From Cornus controversa (taxonomy: Eukaryota; Streptophyta; Magnoliopsida; Cornales; Cornaceae): 64,000 nucleotides of DNA. Positions within the stretch are counted from its first letter, which is position 1; the number at the start of each line of letters is the position of its first letter. The position numbers and the translations under genes were made by a program. Shown here in pieces: positions 22,440-34,109 of this stretch. Location of the stretch: the NCBI GenBank assembly GCA_026545225.1, contig CM048854.1:29048730-29112729 (forward strand), given 5' to 3'. Below the pieces are notes generated by a model. It worked only from the letters and a program-made list of their open reading frames with translations. It was not told where the DNA came from and searched no databases.

Positions 22440-25292
22440 TATGTATGTGTGTATATATATATATATATATATCTATTCATGATATGATATTGATCAAAGA
22501 TACTACTTTTTAATTTGTCAATTTGGACAGTGTGTATGACAGCATGACCTGGTTACTTGAGTGTACCTCCTGCCGTACACTTGGTGTGGATCCCACTTGC
22601 AAGGTGTAGGCTCTCATGGCTATCGCATTTGGAGAGAGATTATATAGCCCGGACAGCATGGTGTGGACTGATCAAATGTCTTGCGAAGGGATATTTCATT
22701 AGAATTTTAAAAGATATTAAGAGATATTTTTTAAGTGAGAGTCTTTTATGAATTTTTATGAATTTAAATAGAATTCAAGAATTTTTATACATTTTTATTA
22801 TAAATTTTTATGAATTTTTATAAACTTTTATTATAAACTTTTATGAATTTTTATAAACTTCTATTAAAAAATTTGATAGATTTTTATATACTTGTAATGA
22901 TTTATTCAATATATTTTATTTATTTGTATCATTGAATTATATTTTTGCGTACAAATAAATCAACGGTTCAAGGGGCAGGTATAATGCAAAATGGATACGT
23001 TATTATTTATAGTTTACGCTATTTAAAATTATTCAATATAATTATTAATAACTTATACAAAGTTACATATATCCCTCCTCATAACCGTGTGAAGAATGAT
23101 TAATAAATATATGTCAAAATGAAAGTTGAACAAATGATTTGGATTGGGCTGAACTATGTTCCTTCTTTTGTTATTTTATTTGTATTATATATTAAGCTAA
23201 TGACAAAAAAGTTATGCACGTGGTAAATGGAATATTTTCATATTTTTTAATTTTTGTCTCATTGTATTAGATAGATAAGATATAAAGACATGCTTTTTTT
23301 TTTTTTATAAAAAAGAAAAAAAAAAGATTATACTACTGCAGCACGCACCATAATTTTTACGAAAAGCAAAAGTTATAACAAGTGCAAAACAATTAGTATT
23401 CACAAAATTATAGTGACAAGTTTGAAAGCAAAATTTAAAGAAAAATATTTAACATTCATTACTTAATATCCTTAGTTCTCATTGTTATCATTATCTCCGA
23501 CATCTCTCCACATATTCAAAGTTATATTAACTCTCATTCATGAGCATTATCTCGTTGTTGCTCTTGTGTTTGAAAAAATTATTTTCAAAAAATTATAAAA
23601 GATAGCTCTCTACAAATAATTTTTTATGTAACTAAATTTTTAGAAAACAATTTTCATAAAACTTATAACAAAACATTTTTTTTTTTTGTATAACTTTTTG
23701 GATTTTCATTTATCTGAAACATAAAATTGTTTTTAAAAAATTAAACCAAAAAGATTCTAAATATCTATTTTTGATACCCCATAAAATATTTTTCATATGA
23801 AATTCTTTATAAAAAATCAAAAATTTTTTTATTTTGTATATTTAAAGGGTATATAGACATTTGTTTTATTGCATGTATGGCTTGTTAAACGAGTATACAT
23901 ATGAGTATAAATATGTACAAGTGTATATAAATATTGTAGCATGCTAAATGAGTATTTATATGAGAGTAAATCCATACAAGTGTATATGCATTAATATATA
24001 ATAAATGGTAATTCCATACAATTCCACCCTCACAAACCCTATTTTGTGTGTGTGTGTATATATATATATTATTTTAAGAATTGATATCTTTGTTTATAGA
24101 TTAAAGATCCACTGTACCCTCTGAAATTCAGTTCTTGGTTTCAATATTGTGGTACAAATTGGACTATTTACCGAACTAGGTTTTGACATTGATGATCTTT
24201 CATATCTTGATTGTTTTGTTTGTACAATTCGTTTGGTTTTGTTTGTACTATGAATTTTTTAAAATCCTAATTGAATAGAAAAAGAGAGAATTTGAGAAAA
24301 GAGAAAAATCAAGAGAGAAAAAATGAGTGTACCTTGAGATGGAGAAATGTTGTTCGTATTCTGCAGGAAAAAAAAGTCGACCAAAATCTGTGGAAAAAAT
24401 GTTGGATTTGTTATGGGCTTTAGTATTTATAATTTTCACCATCAAATTCACAAAAATCTACTACTTAATGAAATCCTTCAAAATTTATGACTTTTTGAAT
24501 ACACCTAGACTTGTGTAGACTTTTTAAAAATCTTAATCGAATACCCTCAAATTTGTATGGACTCTTTAAAAATTCATAAAAAGTCTGGATTGAATACCGC
24601 CAGATTTGTATGAACTCTTTAAAAGTCTGAATTGAATACACCTAGATTTTTAAAGTCCTTTAAAACCCTAATTGAATACACCATCCTTAGTTTGCATAGC
24701 AAGTTATGATTGACCAAGATCAAATACTCTCGTAATATGTAATAATTTCTCATAGCATTTGGGATCAAAATTTTCTACGGAGCCTTTTTTTTTTGGTTGT
24801 TTCCTTGTGTGCAAAACATGTGATTCACAATAAATCACATCATTGCACTTTTTAAAATTACGAAATACTTGGCATCATAAGTTATTTCACCGTGATAATT
24901 ATGTTATGTCACTCATGTTTTGTTAAGAACATCAGTTTAATACAAGTAACTTCATAATCTTACACATTTATTACTAGTTATTTCACCTCATAATATATTA
25001 TTTAGCCGTTATATATGTATCTCACTCATTGTTTGTTACGGGTATCATCACCAATACTAGTAAGTCACTTTATAGCTATAGTTATAGTTTAATGCAAACA
25101 TCACCAATACTAGTAAGTAACTTCACATTGATAGTTATCATTTGTTACGAACATCAGCAAGATAGGGGTGCACAGTAATAGTTATATAGTCTAACACATT
25201 TGTTAATGGTTCTTTCATCGGATATTATATTATGTCACCTATAATTTGTTATGCACATCTCCATTATTAATACTTTGATAAAATGTTATATA
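22440..25292. other. Intergenic sequence with degenerate AT-rich repeats
   Basis: No gene is recognised. 22745-22870 is made of irregular copies of TTTATGAATTTTTATAAAC. 24490-24690 has about four degenerate copies of a GAATACACCTAGA..TTTGTATGAACTCTTTAAAA unit, which may be the end of an old MITE. 24900-25250 repeats words such as AGTTATTTCACC and TTGTTACGAACATCA in a loose, decayed pattern. Confidence 0.45.
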
Positions 25293-25300
25293 TGTATAGA

Positions 25301-25942
25301 TAGGAGTGCACAAAGAATCGGAAATGTAATGAATCGTACCTAAATCGAACCGAACCGTTCACTACGGTTCCAGTTCCGGTTCCAAATTTTAGGAACCGTT
25401 CACTACGGTTCATGTTCCAGTTCCAAGTCAAGGAATCGAAATTGTTAGAAAAAAAATTATATATATATATATAATATAATATATAAATAAATAATAATAG
25501 TTTCTAAGTTTTTAGTGCTCTATATATATATATATATAAAGTATAAAATATATAATATATAAATAAATACTAATACCTTCTAAATTCTAATGTTCTATTT
25601 ATATATAAAGTATAAAATATATAATATATAGATAAATAGTAATAGATTCTAAGTTTTAATATTCTATATATTTATATAATATAAGATATATAAATAAATA
25701 TTAATAGCTTCTAATTTATTGTTATAACTAGAAGTGCACAAGTATGCGTGTGTATCTTACAAATGTTTAAAAATAAATAAAAAAGTTGACAAAGAACCGT
25801 TGGGGAACCAGAACTGGAACCACAATCGACTCGAACCGAATCGTAGTCAACTGTTTCGATTCCAAAATTAAGGAACCGTTGAGAACGGTTCCGGTTCCAA
25901 TTCTACTAAGAACCGTAATGAACCGAACCGTGTGCACTCCTG
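25301..25942. mobile_element. Non-autonomous hAT element (642 bp)
   Basis: The termini are TAGGAGTGCAC on the left and CAGGAGTGCAC on the right (minus strand), 11-bp inverted repeats with one mismatch. They are flanked by a perfect 8-bp duplication TGTATAGA at 25293-25300 and 25943-25950, the hallmark of hAT transposition. Subterminal regions are full of AACCGTTC/GGTTCCGGTTCC words, as in many plant hAT MITEs. The middle is AT-rich and there is no transposase. Confidence 0.85.
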
Positions 25943-26124
25943 TGTATAGAGAGAGTCCAAGAAGAGAATTTTTTTTGCCTGAATTTTAAACTCAAAAAGC
26001 AATGGGGTTAACTTTTCAGTCATCCATTTTGTAGTTTTAAAAAGTGTAGTGATGTGGTTCATTGTGAATCACTTATTTCGCATTTCTGGAGAAGATTTTG
26101 GTTTGGCATTTGATGCATTGTTTT

Positions 26125-26478
26125 AGGGTGAAATGCTCTAACACCCCCTGAGGATTTTCTTTATTGCTCATAGATTAAACTTGTGTAAAAAATATGGTCA
26201 ACCTTCTTTGAGGTTTGGTTGACCTTACCTTGACACCCCATCCCGTTAGTTAACTGATGGAGGCATTAGTAGTTAACAAATTTGAAATAATAAAATGCCA
26301 AAACCATCTTCCCTACTTAAAAATACAATTCTAACCTTAATTAAGGTTTGACTTTTATACCTTCATTTTTTTAGATTTACAGATCCTCTCATGTAAAAGG
26401 AGTAAAGGATGATAGAGAAAACAAGCCATGAACACAAGCTTAAACCATTACCAGTTGAATTAGTGTTTGATGTCGTTA

Positions 26479-26536
<58 letters not shown>

Positions 26537-27098
26537 ATTCTTGTAATCAATTTATGGATTGTCTTGATTCATTTATGTTTTTTATGCATTTATGGCAAAG
26601 AGGGCTTGATTCTTCTGTAATTTTGACTTGTTAACTGGAAATTGTGTTTGAGAAATTTATCATAGGTGGAAAAAGTTGAAGATTTGCTTGCAGATTCGTT
26701 GGTTCAATGTTGTTCGAGGTTTGATTGATATTTTGTTTTGGGTTTGGTAGAGGGAAAGAGAGAGAGAGAGAGAAGCAGTTGGATTTAGCAATTAGAAGAT
26801 ATAAAAGGGCAAGATTTTTTGTAGATATGCTAGATTTATTGCCATCTTCATCACCGTTATATCACCATCAATTCCAGTCAATGGCTTCGATGGCTCCACT
26901 AGCAGAACAACAAGTAAAATCAGCATATCTACAGAGGTGTACAATTGTGAGATCGGAACACTAAAATGGAAAATGAAGAGAGATAGAAAGGGATAGAGTG
27001 AGAGTGAGAGTCGTGGTGGTTGTTTTGCCTATAGTAGTGGTTTTTGTTGAGACGGCAAAAGCGGCGACCGATGGGCTAGGGTATATGGGGAAGGAGAC

Positions 27099-27135
<37 letters not shown>

Positions 27136-27459
27136 CATGTATGACTTGTATATACATATATAATAGGATATGGTGGTGTTAGTGGTGGGTGAAAATGGTG
27201 GTGACGGTGGTGAGTGGAGATGGTGATGCCGGGTGGGAGGGAATGTTAGGCTTTTGTAATTTATCTTATTATAGTTGACGTTTTTGCAGATGAAGTTTCA
27301 GATAGAGATGACAAAATAAGGGTATAATGGTAAAACAATATTTTCTGTTAAAAATAAACGACTACCAACTTTGATGGACGGTGTAAGATCAATATTTGCA
27401 TAAGTTTTATTCGTGAACAATAAAGGTAAACCTGGAGAGATGTTAGAGCATTTCACCGT
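26125..27459. mobile_element. Mutator-like fold-back element (about 1.33 kb)
   Basis: The left end, AGGGTGAAATGCTCTAACA, is matched on the minus strand from 27459 by CGGTGAAATGCTCTAACA. Similarity continues imperfectly for about 150 bases or more (TTTATTG, TAAACTT). TTGTTTT flanks both ends, a partial target duplication. The interior has a (TC)n(TA)n tract at 26477-26534, an AG-rich run, a (TA)14 tract at about 27105-27132 and a GGTGG-rich stretch at about 27170-27240. It may carry captured host sequence, but the 79-codon open frame at 26725-26964 has no recognised domain. Confidence 0.65.
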
Positions 27460-27806
27460 TGTTTTTAAAGTTTATTGTGAGAAAGAGGGAATTGGCATGA
27501 CTCGGAGGCTATGAAGCATGGATACAAACACAGGATATGAACACGATACGATGAATACAATAATATGTAAAATTCTTAAAAAATAGGATATAGGTACACA
27601 ATGATACGACAATATAAATATTTATAAAAATGGAGATATGTATAAAAAATAATATATATGTATCCATGGATAAATTTTAAATAATAATTATTTATGTTAT
27701 ACATATTGTTATTAACATTTCTTTATTAAATATTATGATTAACAAATAAGATAATAATTGAGAGTTACATTGCATGGATAAATTTTGAACTAAATCATGA
27801 TATATA
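27460..27806. other. Flank between the fold-back element and the Tat-type retrotransposon
   Basis: It is AT-rich with repeated ACACGATACG/GATACGACAATA words that resemble the segment at about 7960-8040 inside the IAA9 intron. It is probably a decayed dispersed repeat cut by the retrotransposon insertion. No gene is seen. Confidence 0.4.
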
Positions 27807-28078
27807 TCTTAAAGGCCAAAATGGCCCAACTCAGACATAAGTCCAAACTCTATTAGGAATCCATCTCCTTAAGAGAAAAGATAGCTGCAAATAAAGAAAT
27901 TTAAATCCTAAAAGGCTTCAAATTTTAACTTGTATAAATATCCGAAAAGATGAATGAAACAGGGATCCTAGAATTCTCACCTCTCTTTATTTGAAAAAAT
28001 ATTGTATTCTTGAAATTATTGAGTGTGTGCATTGAATTTATTAGCAGAAAATTAGTTAAGTAATTTTTTGTACCAACA
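27807..28078 (+). repeat. 5' LTR of the Tat-type element (probably 5'-truncated)
   Basis: It aligns with 54113-54355 from TCTT..AAAGGC through CCCAACTCAGACAT and AGAGAAAAGATAGCTGCAAA to TTTTTTGTACCAACA. A TATAAATA box is at 27933-27940; the 3' copy lacks about 33 bases around it. It does not begin with TG, and purine tracts upstream of the 3' copy suggest the original LTR started further upstream. Confidence 0.75.
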
Positions 28079-28081
28079 CTT

Positions 28082-28097
28082 TGGCACCGTTTGTGGG
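28082..28097 (+). promoter_or_regulatory. Primer binding site of the Tat-type element
   Basis: TGGCACCGTTTGTGGG lies three bases after the LTR end. TGGCRCCGTCTGTGGG-type sites, complementary to a tRNA-Arg 3' end, are typical of Tat/Ogre elements. Confidence 0.7.
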
Positions 28098-28450
28098 AAA
28101 TGTTTTATCATTTTTTATTCAAAACTTGAAGAATTCACAATCAAGGTGGACACAAAAAGGAATACTTATGATATGACATATTTGGGCAGACCCCTTAGAA
28201 ATCAAAAGGGGGTTCCACTCATACAACCAAACAACTGGGATCTTCTAGCAAAGCCAACATTCAACAGTTAACCTAGCAGAATGAGGCTCTGAGCCAATAG
28301 ATCACTAATCTCTAAGTAAGGATCGAATGTGCTGAAAGCGCGAGAGCCCTAGATGATAGCAGAATGAAGGGGCTGGATCAAGTAACCACTCATTGAGTAC
28401 CTCTCATCACAACCAACCTGTAAGCAGAAAACCCCCCCTCAGCCTGCCCA

Positions 28451-29490
28451 GTGAAGATCAAATCAATACCCACAATTTTACCCGCAGTGGAGGACCCAGT
28501 ACAGTGGGAGATCGATGAACTGAAATGTGACAGATCCTGCTATCAAGCCAACCGAGCGTTCGCAGCTAGCAGGTTGGTCGAGTCTCCATTTATAAAAAAT
28601 ATAGTTAGGATTGAAAGGACGAGAAGGTTTACCCTGCCTACGTTCGTTACTTTCGATGGAAAGATAGATTTGGTAGAACATATTTATCAGTAGCAGCAGA
28701 AGATAACCCTGGATGCGGAAAATGATGCACTCATGTGCAAAATATTTTCGTCTAGCCTGTCTGGGCCAACGTTGCTGTGGTTTAAACAACAATCACCTCG
28801 TTCGATCTCGAGCTTCGTAAGGCTGTGTGAGCTGTTTGTCGCTCAATATAATGGAAACCAAGAACGGAAGAGAACAATCTCCTCATTATTTACTATGAGA
28901 CAGGTTAAGGGAGAAACTTTAAAATCTTTTTTAACTCGCTTCAATTTAAAGATGTCAATGATGGATCAGTGTGATCAAATCGCAGCAGTGAAAACTTTTA
29001 AGATAATAGTTCTACTATAGAAGGTTTTCACAGATCTCTGGTAAAAAGGGTCCCAAGAGATATGGTGATTTGAACTTCCGGGCTCAGAAATACTGAGGAT
29101 AGATGAGTATGAAACAACCAAAAAACAACAATCAACTTTGATTACTGTGGCACAATAAACAAAAACCCAGATCACTAAGGTAAAGTCGCCCCGAGCTATC
29201 CATTTGTCTACTCAAGAACTAGTAAAAAGTCAAAAAGTCGAAGAAATGATCACCCCGCTGAAAGTATCTCTGACTAGGCTCTATTATGAGAATAAAAGTA
29301 AGAGGATCTTTCCCTCACCTCCGGCTATCAGGTAGCCCACAGAACAGAGGGATAAAAACAAGCATTATTTTCTCCACAATGAGTATGGTCATACCACTAA
29401 TGAATGCCGAAGTTTAAGGCAACATGTAGAGGTTCTGATCGCTAAAGGCGGCTTATTAGAGTACGTTCTTCGAGAAAAATAAATTAAATA
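28451..29490 (+). pseudogene. gag remnant of the Tat-type element
   Basis: Broken frames give a Retrotrans_gag-like core: LMCKIFSSSLSGPTLLWFKQ, then SISSFVRLCELFVAQYNGNQ, then VKGETLKSFLTRFN at 28733-28970. Near 29360-29480 is HYFLHNEYGHTTNECRSLRQ followed by EVLIAKGGLLEYVLREK, the usual end of Tat gag; there the zinc-knuckle-like motif has lost its first Cys. The frame is interrupted by stops at several points. Confidence 0.75.
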
Positions 29491-29659
29491 GGCCGATCAA
29501 GTCTAGTCTAAGCCGAATAGACAACAGAACCCTGTTCTAGTTCGGGTTATCAACGCTATTTATGGTTAACCGACGTTAGATGAAGAAAGCAAACCCAAAA
29601 GGCGAAAGCACCTAAGGAGTCCTTAGAAGGTCCAAAGGGTCGGAAAGATTGTCTTCACA

Positions 29660-30300
29660 GACGAGGATATGTTCAAAATCCAGACACCACATGAAGATCC
29701 ACTTGTGATCAGTCTTATCATATCCAACTACGAAGTAAATAGAGTGTTGGTGGATGTGGGAAGTAGTGCGAATGTTCTAACGCTATGGGTTTTCCAACAA
29801 ATGGGCAAAAAGGCTGAGCGGATCAAGCATGCTATTGAGCTACTGGTAAGGTTCAACAGAAGACAAGTGATCCCAATGGGGTAGTAGAACTCCCAGTAAC
29901 AGTAGCAGCCAGAACCTTGACTGAATCCTTTGTCATTGTCGATTTCAAGTCTTCATACAACATGATAATGGAAAGAGGTTAGATACACAAGATGCAAGGG
30001 ATTCCGTCAACACTTCATCACTTAATGAGGTGTATAGTGCCGAACGAAAGGGATTAGTTAATAAGGTGTATAGCGCCAAACGAAAGGGATACAATCGATA
30101 TCTTGGGAGACCAAGTAGCCGTTAAGAAGTGTTATGCTCTTGCGCTAAAAAGGAAGATGGTGAAAAATGATCAGGCCAAATAACAATTAAAGAATTCTCT
30201 ACCAAAGGGCATTTTGCGAGAGTAAGAAAAAGAGAAATTGACAGAAGAACCGCTTGAAGAGGTAGAGATCATCTTCCATAAGGATCCCACAAATCTGGGA
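29660..30300 (+). pseudogene. Aspartic protease remnant of the Tat-type element
   Basis: The open piece at 29669-29884 reads ..HEDPLVISLIISNYEVNRV followed by LVDVGSSANVL, the DxGSSAxVL active-site form of Tat proteases (Val in the middle position here). It is followed, with stops, by the usual protease-to-RT linker. The 3' part is in the first copy of the 573-bp direct repeat. Confidence 0.7.
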
Positions 30301-30522
30301 ACCTATTTATGTGAAGAAGAAAGAATATAGCTAATGCAATTTTTGAAAGAAAATACAGATGTCTTTGCTTGGGATCATACAGACATGCCAGGAATCAATC
30401 CCTCAGTATCGTGTCATACATTCAGCATTAATCCGAACTACCCACCTGTGAAGCAAATGTAGAGATGATTTGCTCCAGAGAATAACCAAATCATAGAACC
30501 AGAAGTAGATCAATTTCTCCAC
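29950..30522 (+). repeat. Direct repeat A, copy 1 (573 bp), Tat pol
   Basis: This segment recurs at 31955-32527 with a constant 2005-bp offset and moderate divergence. Both run from TCTTCATACAACAT to CTTCTCCAC or TTTCTCCAC. It covers the protease-RT linker through the first RT residues (..AWDHTDMPGI.., ..YPPVKQM..). Copy 1 stops at an abrupt junction with unrelated DNA; copy 2 continues into RT. Confidence 0.85.
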
Positions 30523-31954
30523 TATCACGTCTCGAATCCCAAATACCCGAGTTACGACTAAAAAAAAATATAAGAAAGGAATAGAAAAGGATCCAAACCC
30601 TGGACCCTGAGTCGATATCAAAATCGTCACTGCGGAAGCGATAAACAACTTAAGTATAATTAACATACGCTAAACATGCTCAATAGAGAAGATAAATCAC
30701 AAAACTCCTGAATATAACATGTCATACAAGTACAGAAGTACTAAGCTAACAAATTGACCCCGAATAACGTAACATACATGTTATCTAAGTTATACCTAGT
30801 ACATACAAATATAACTACCAAAATAAAAAATATGCCACTTCAAGCTTTCTAGAGGTCAAGCAGCATCATTTTTGTCCTTTTTTTTTGAAAAATGTGATAC
30901 ATCTGTAGGGTGAGCAATGACGACTCAGTAGAAATGACTCAATTGTCTCCCCCAAAACATTTTAGACTGAAGTAAGAATTCCTAAGGGAACATGTATGCA
31001 ACATTGTTCTTTCTAACATATTTTCATTTTCATTTTCACATGCTTCACAGGTATTCGCTAATATACATTTGCACATAAGCATGAAATATAACCTGCCCAT
31101 ATATAATGAAGCCATAACTCATCCATAAACAACGGAATAATAAACCTACTTATAATGGTTTAAAAAGCGTAAAACTTGAAATGAACAGTTTGATTATTTA
31201 GATACAATGCAGATGACACACACGCACACCACATGTAACTCAAATAGTCGTGACACATGTATCAATAGAGCAGTCCTCAGATAGTCCTTCTGTACATTCT
31301 GTCATTCTAAATTACTAGTCCACAGGTCGACGTGAAACCACTGGCCAATCAGGTAGATTTATCAACCACCAGACATCTTTGTGTCTCTATTTTCAATTTT
31401 GACTATTTAAAACTTCTCAAAAATTATAACTCACACATGATATGAATAGTAAAAAAAATGATCAATATGAACAATGTAATAACAATGTCCATAATAATTA
31501 TCCTCATAGCATTGGTTCTGCATCTATGTGCACCAAGTATTTAATGAGTCGTTCCTCAAGAAAAAATTTCACGTAAGTAAATGACTCTTTTCAATAAGGC
31601 TTTAAACCTTCAAATCCTTTTCAGTAGGGCTTTAAACCTTCAATTTCAATGTTTGCATATATATAGTATCAAAGTATAACCAAATTCCTAATTTAACCAA
31701 ATTAGTACATCTAAGCAATTTATATGTTACTTACCTAGCAAGTATACTTGAACTTTCAAATCAAATATGTTAATTTAACACCAAATAGTGTTCTAGTACA
31801 TTCTAAGCATAATTTAAAATATTTAAACAATTATAATTCCATGCAAAAGTCATGTTGCATCGTGGAACCCTAGCTCTAAACATTAAAGTATGGTCAAAAT
31901 TCTATAATTTCTCCAAAGTGTTACCTATCATGCTCAATATCCTATGTACCCAAC
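30523..31954 (-). mobile_element. Unrelated 1.43 kb segment, possibly a reversed Gypsy LTR
   Basis: It lies between the two 573-bp direct repeats. On the minus strand its end reads GTAACTCGGGTATTTGGGAT then TCGAGACGTGATA, like the 3' end of many Tekay-type LTRs (GGGGCGTGACA). No primer site or pol is present, and no 5-bp target duplication was found at either edge. GGCTTTAAACCTTCAA occurs twice at about 31590-31645. Identification as an LTR is inference. Confidence 0.4.
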
Positions 31955-32527
31955 TCTTCATACAACATAATAATGGAAAGAAGTTGGATACACCGGATGC
32001 AACATATTCCGTCAACACTCCATCAGTTAATGAGGTGCATAATGTCGAACAGAATGGATCAGTTAATAAGGTGTATAACGCTGAATGGAAGGGATACGAT
32101 TGATATCCTAAGAGACTAAGTAACTGTTAAGAAGTGTAATACTCTTGCGCTGAAAGGGAAGATGGTGAAGGATGATCAGGCCAAATAACAATTACAGAAT
32201 TCTCTACTATAGGGCATTCTACCAGAGAAAAAAAAAGAGAAATCGACTAAAGAATCGCTCAAAGAGGTAGAGATCATCATCAGTAAGGATCCCACAAATT
32301 TGGAGACCTATTTATGCGAAGAAGAAATAATGTAGCTAATGCAATTGCTGAAAGAAAATACATATGTCTTTGCTTGGGATCATACAGACATGCCAGAAAT
32401 CGATCCCTCAGTATCGTGTCATACACTCAACGTCAATCTGAATTACCCATCTGTGAAGCAAAATCAGAGATGATTTGTACCAGAGAAGAACCAAATCATA
32501 GAAGCAGAAATAGATTAACTTCTCCAC
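31955..32527 (+). repeat. Direct repeat A, copy 2 (573 bp), Tat pol
   Basis: Second copy of 29950-30522. At its 3' end it continues into collinear RT sequence, so this copy is the one in original context and copy 1 the extra one, or the reverse on the 5' side. Confidence 0.85.
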
Positions 32528-32848
32528 GCTGGCTTCATCAGAGAAGTGTAGTTCCCTGATTGACTTTCCAATGTGGTAGTGGTACAGAAAAAGAATGGCA
32601 AGTGGTGAATCTCTATAGATTTCACCAATTTACACAAAACGTGCCCCAATGATAGTTTTTCTCTCCCAAAGATTGATCAAATAGTTAATGCCACAACTAG
32701 GTAGAAACGATTAACATTTCTCAATGCATACTCTGGATACAATCAAATCCCAATGAATCCAAACGATCAAGAAAAAACCTCATTTATCATCGAGAAGGGA
32801 ATCTATTGCTACAAGGTAATGTCGTCAGATTGAAAATGCCGGTGTAAG
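32528..32848 (+). pseudogene. 5' half of the Tat reverse transcriptase
   Basis: Interrupted frames give Tat RT motifs: AGFIREV, WLSNVVVVQKKNGKW, then CPNDSFSLPKIDQIVNATT, then [20 protein letters not shown] and a KGIYCYKVM end. The frame breaks at 32848, where the Athila element is inserted. The rest of RT, with the DD active site, resumes at 44081. Confidence 0.85.
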
Positions 32849-34092
32849 TGATAAGTGCACAAAACTTGCTATTTTATATCCTAAAATAAGTTTTTAATTC
32901 ATCTTTTATTTTATTAGTTTTTATCTTTGCATTTTATGTTTTATAGGGGTTGATTTCCAAAGAAGAAGAAAAGCAGCAAAAGAGGGCTAAAAAGGATATA
33001 TAAAGCCAAAGATGAACATAAGAAGAATTGTAGGAGAGATGGTATTCTATGCAATCTACTTCACAAGAGGTCTCAAGTTCAAAACTTTGCCAAATATTTT
33101 GTACACGGCCACGTCTGCAGTCCAGAATTGAAATTAAAGATATGGAAATCAAATTTTAGATATTCAAATTCAAAATTTTGTATTTTGAATTTTTGTTTTT
33201 GAATTTTGAATTTTGAATTTCAAATTTGTATTTTGAATTTTTGTATTTTAAATTTTTCCCACCTAAACCATTCCCCTCTAACTCTATAAATAGGGGGTCT
33301 TAGGGGATGGTGAGGGGAGTGAGAAATTGTAGAGAAATTATAGAAAAAAATAGTGTATTTATTTTATTGATTCAATGATGAGTAGTAGTTTCATTTATAT
33401 TTGTTTGTTTTTTATTAATATGCAAGCGTAAACATCCTTCTCAAGGGAGTGATGAAGCCACCATGGCTGAAGTATAGGTAAGTTGTTTTATTTTCTTGTC
33501 TACTTTTTCCTCCCAAGAGCATTCTTCTACTCTTCTATTCTGGATTTTATTTTCTAAAAGTAGAGGAAGGACTCTTCGTGTTTGCCAAATAATGGTAATT
33601 CGAAGAATGCCTACCTCTGTTTACCTAGCCAATGTGCATCAGATTAAGTAAAAGAATGTTTCTCTCATATATAATCAAGTCATTCTTTTTTATTCCGTAT
33701 TTTCCTTCATCTTTCCAAGTTCTAATTGGATTGGTGAAGTGTATTGGTTATTGGAGGAAAAACTAGATAAGAATATAAAAAAAAACTTTATTTATATGGA
33801 TCCATGGTGGTGAATTCTCTTTCCTTGAGATTTTTTCCATCATTTGATCTAAGACATTTAATATTAGTTTTTATTATTAAATAAAAAATCAGAATTTTAT
33901 TTTTTTAAATATTCATTTTTCATCTCAGAAGAATTAGGTTTTGAAGTTTAGACTTGTTATTGATTCTCACTTGAGAGTGGTTCGACCCTGCTTACTACTA
34001 TACAGTTTTTAGTAAAGTTTTTGCAGGTTTTATTATTTTTTGTACGAAGTGTAGAAAAGCAACGACAAACATCCATTATTCTACATTCGTCA
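32849..34092 (+). repeat. 5' LTR of the Athila-type element
   Basis: It starts TGATAAGTGCAC and ends CTACATTCGTCA. A TATAAATAG box at 33285-33293 probably drives transcription of the element. 33140-33255 is made of repeated TTTTGAATTT words. It matches 42832-44075 base for base in everything I compared. Confidence 0.95.
33285..33293 (+). promoter_or_regulatory. TATA box in the Athila 5' LTR
   Basis: CTCTATAAATAGGGGG is a strong plant TATA context. The same box is at 43268-43276 in the 3' LTR. Confidence 0.65.
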
Positions 34093-34094
34093 AA

Positions 34095-34109
34095 TGGCGC
34101 CGTTGCCGG
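34095..34109 (+). promoter_or_regulatory. Primer binding site, tRNA-Asp type
   Basis: TGGCGCCGTTGCCGG begins two bases after the LTR. This matches the tRNA-Asp 3' end used by many Athila-type elements. Confidence 0.85.

Noticed and set aside
26725-26964. 79-codon frame inside the Mutator-like element
   Set aside because: It starts in an AG-repeat and has no recognised domain. It may be captured sequence but is not a supported gene.
28082-28097. Possible tRNA gene piece
   Set aside because: Only the acceptor-end complement is present, directly behind an LTR, as expected of a primer binding site.
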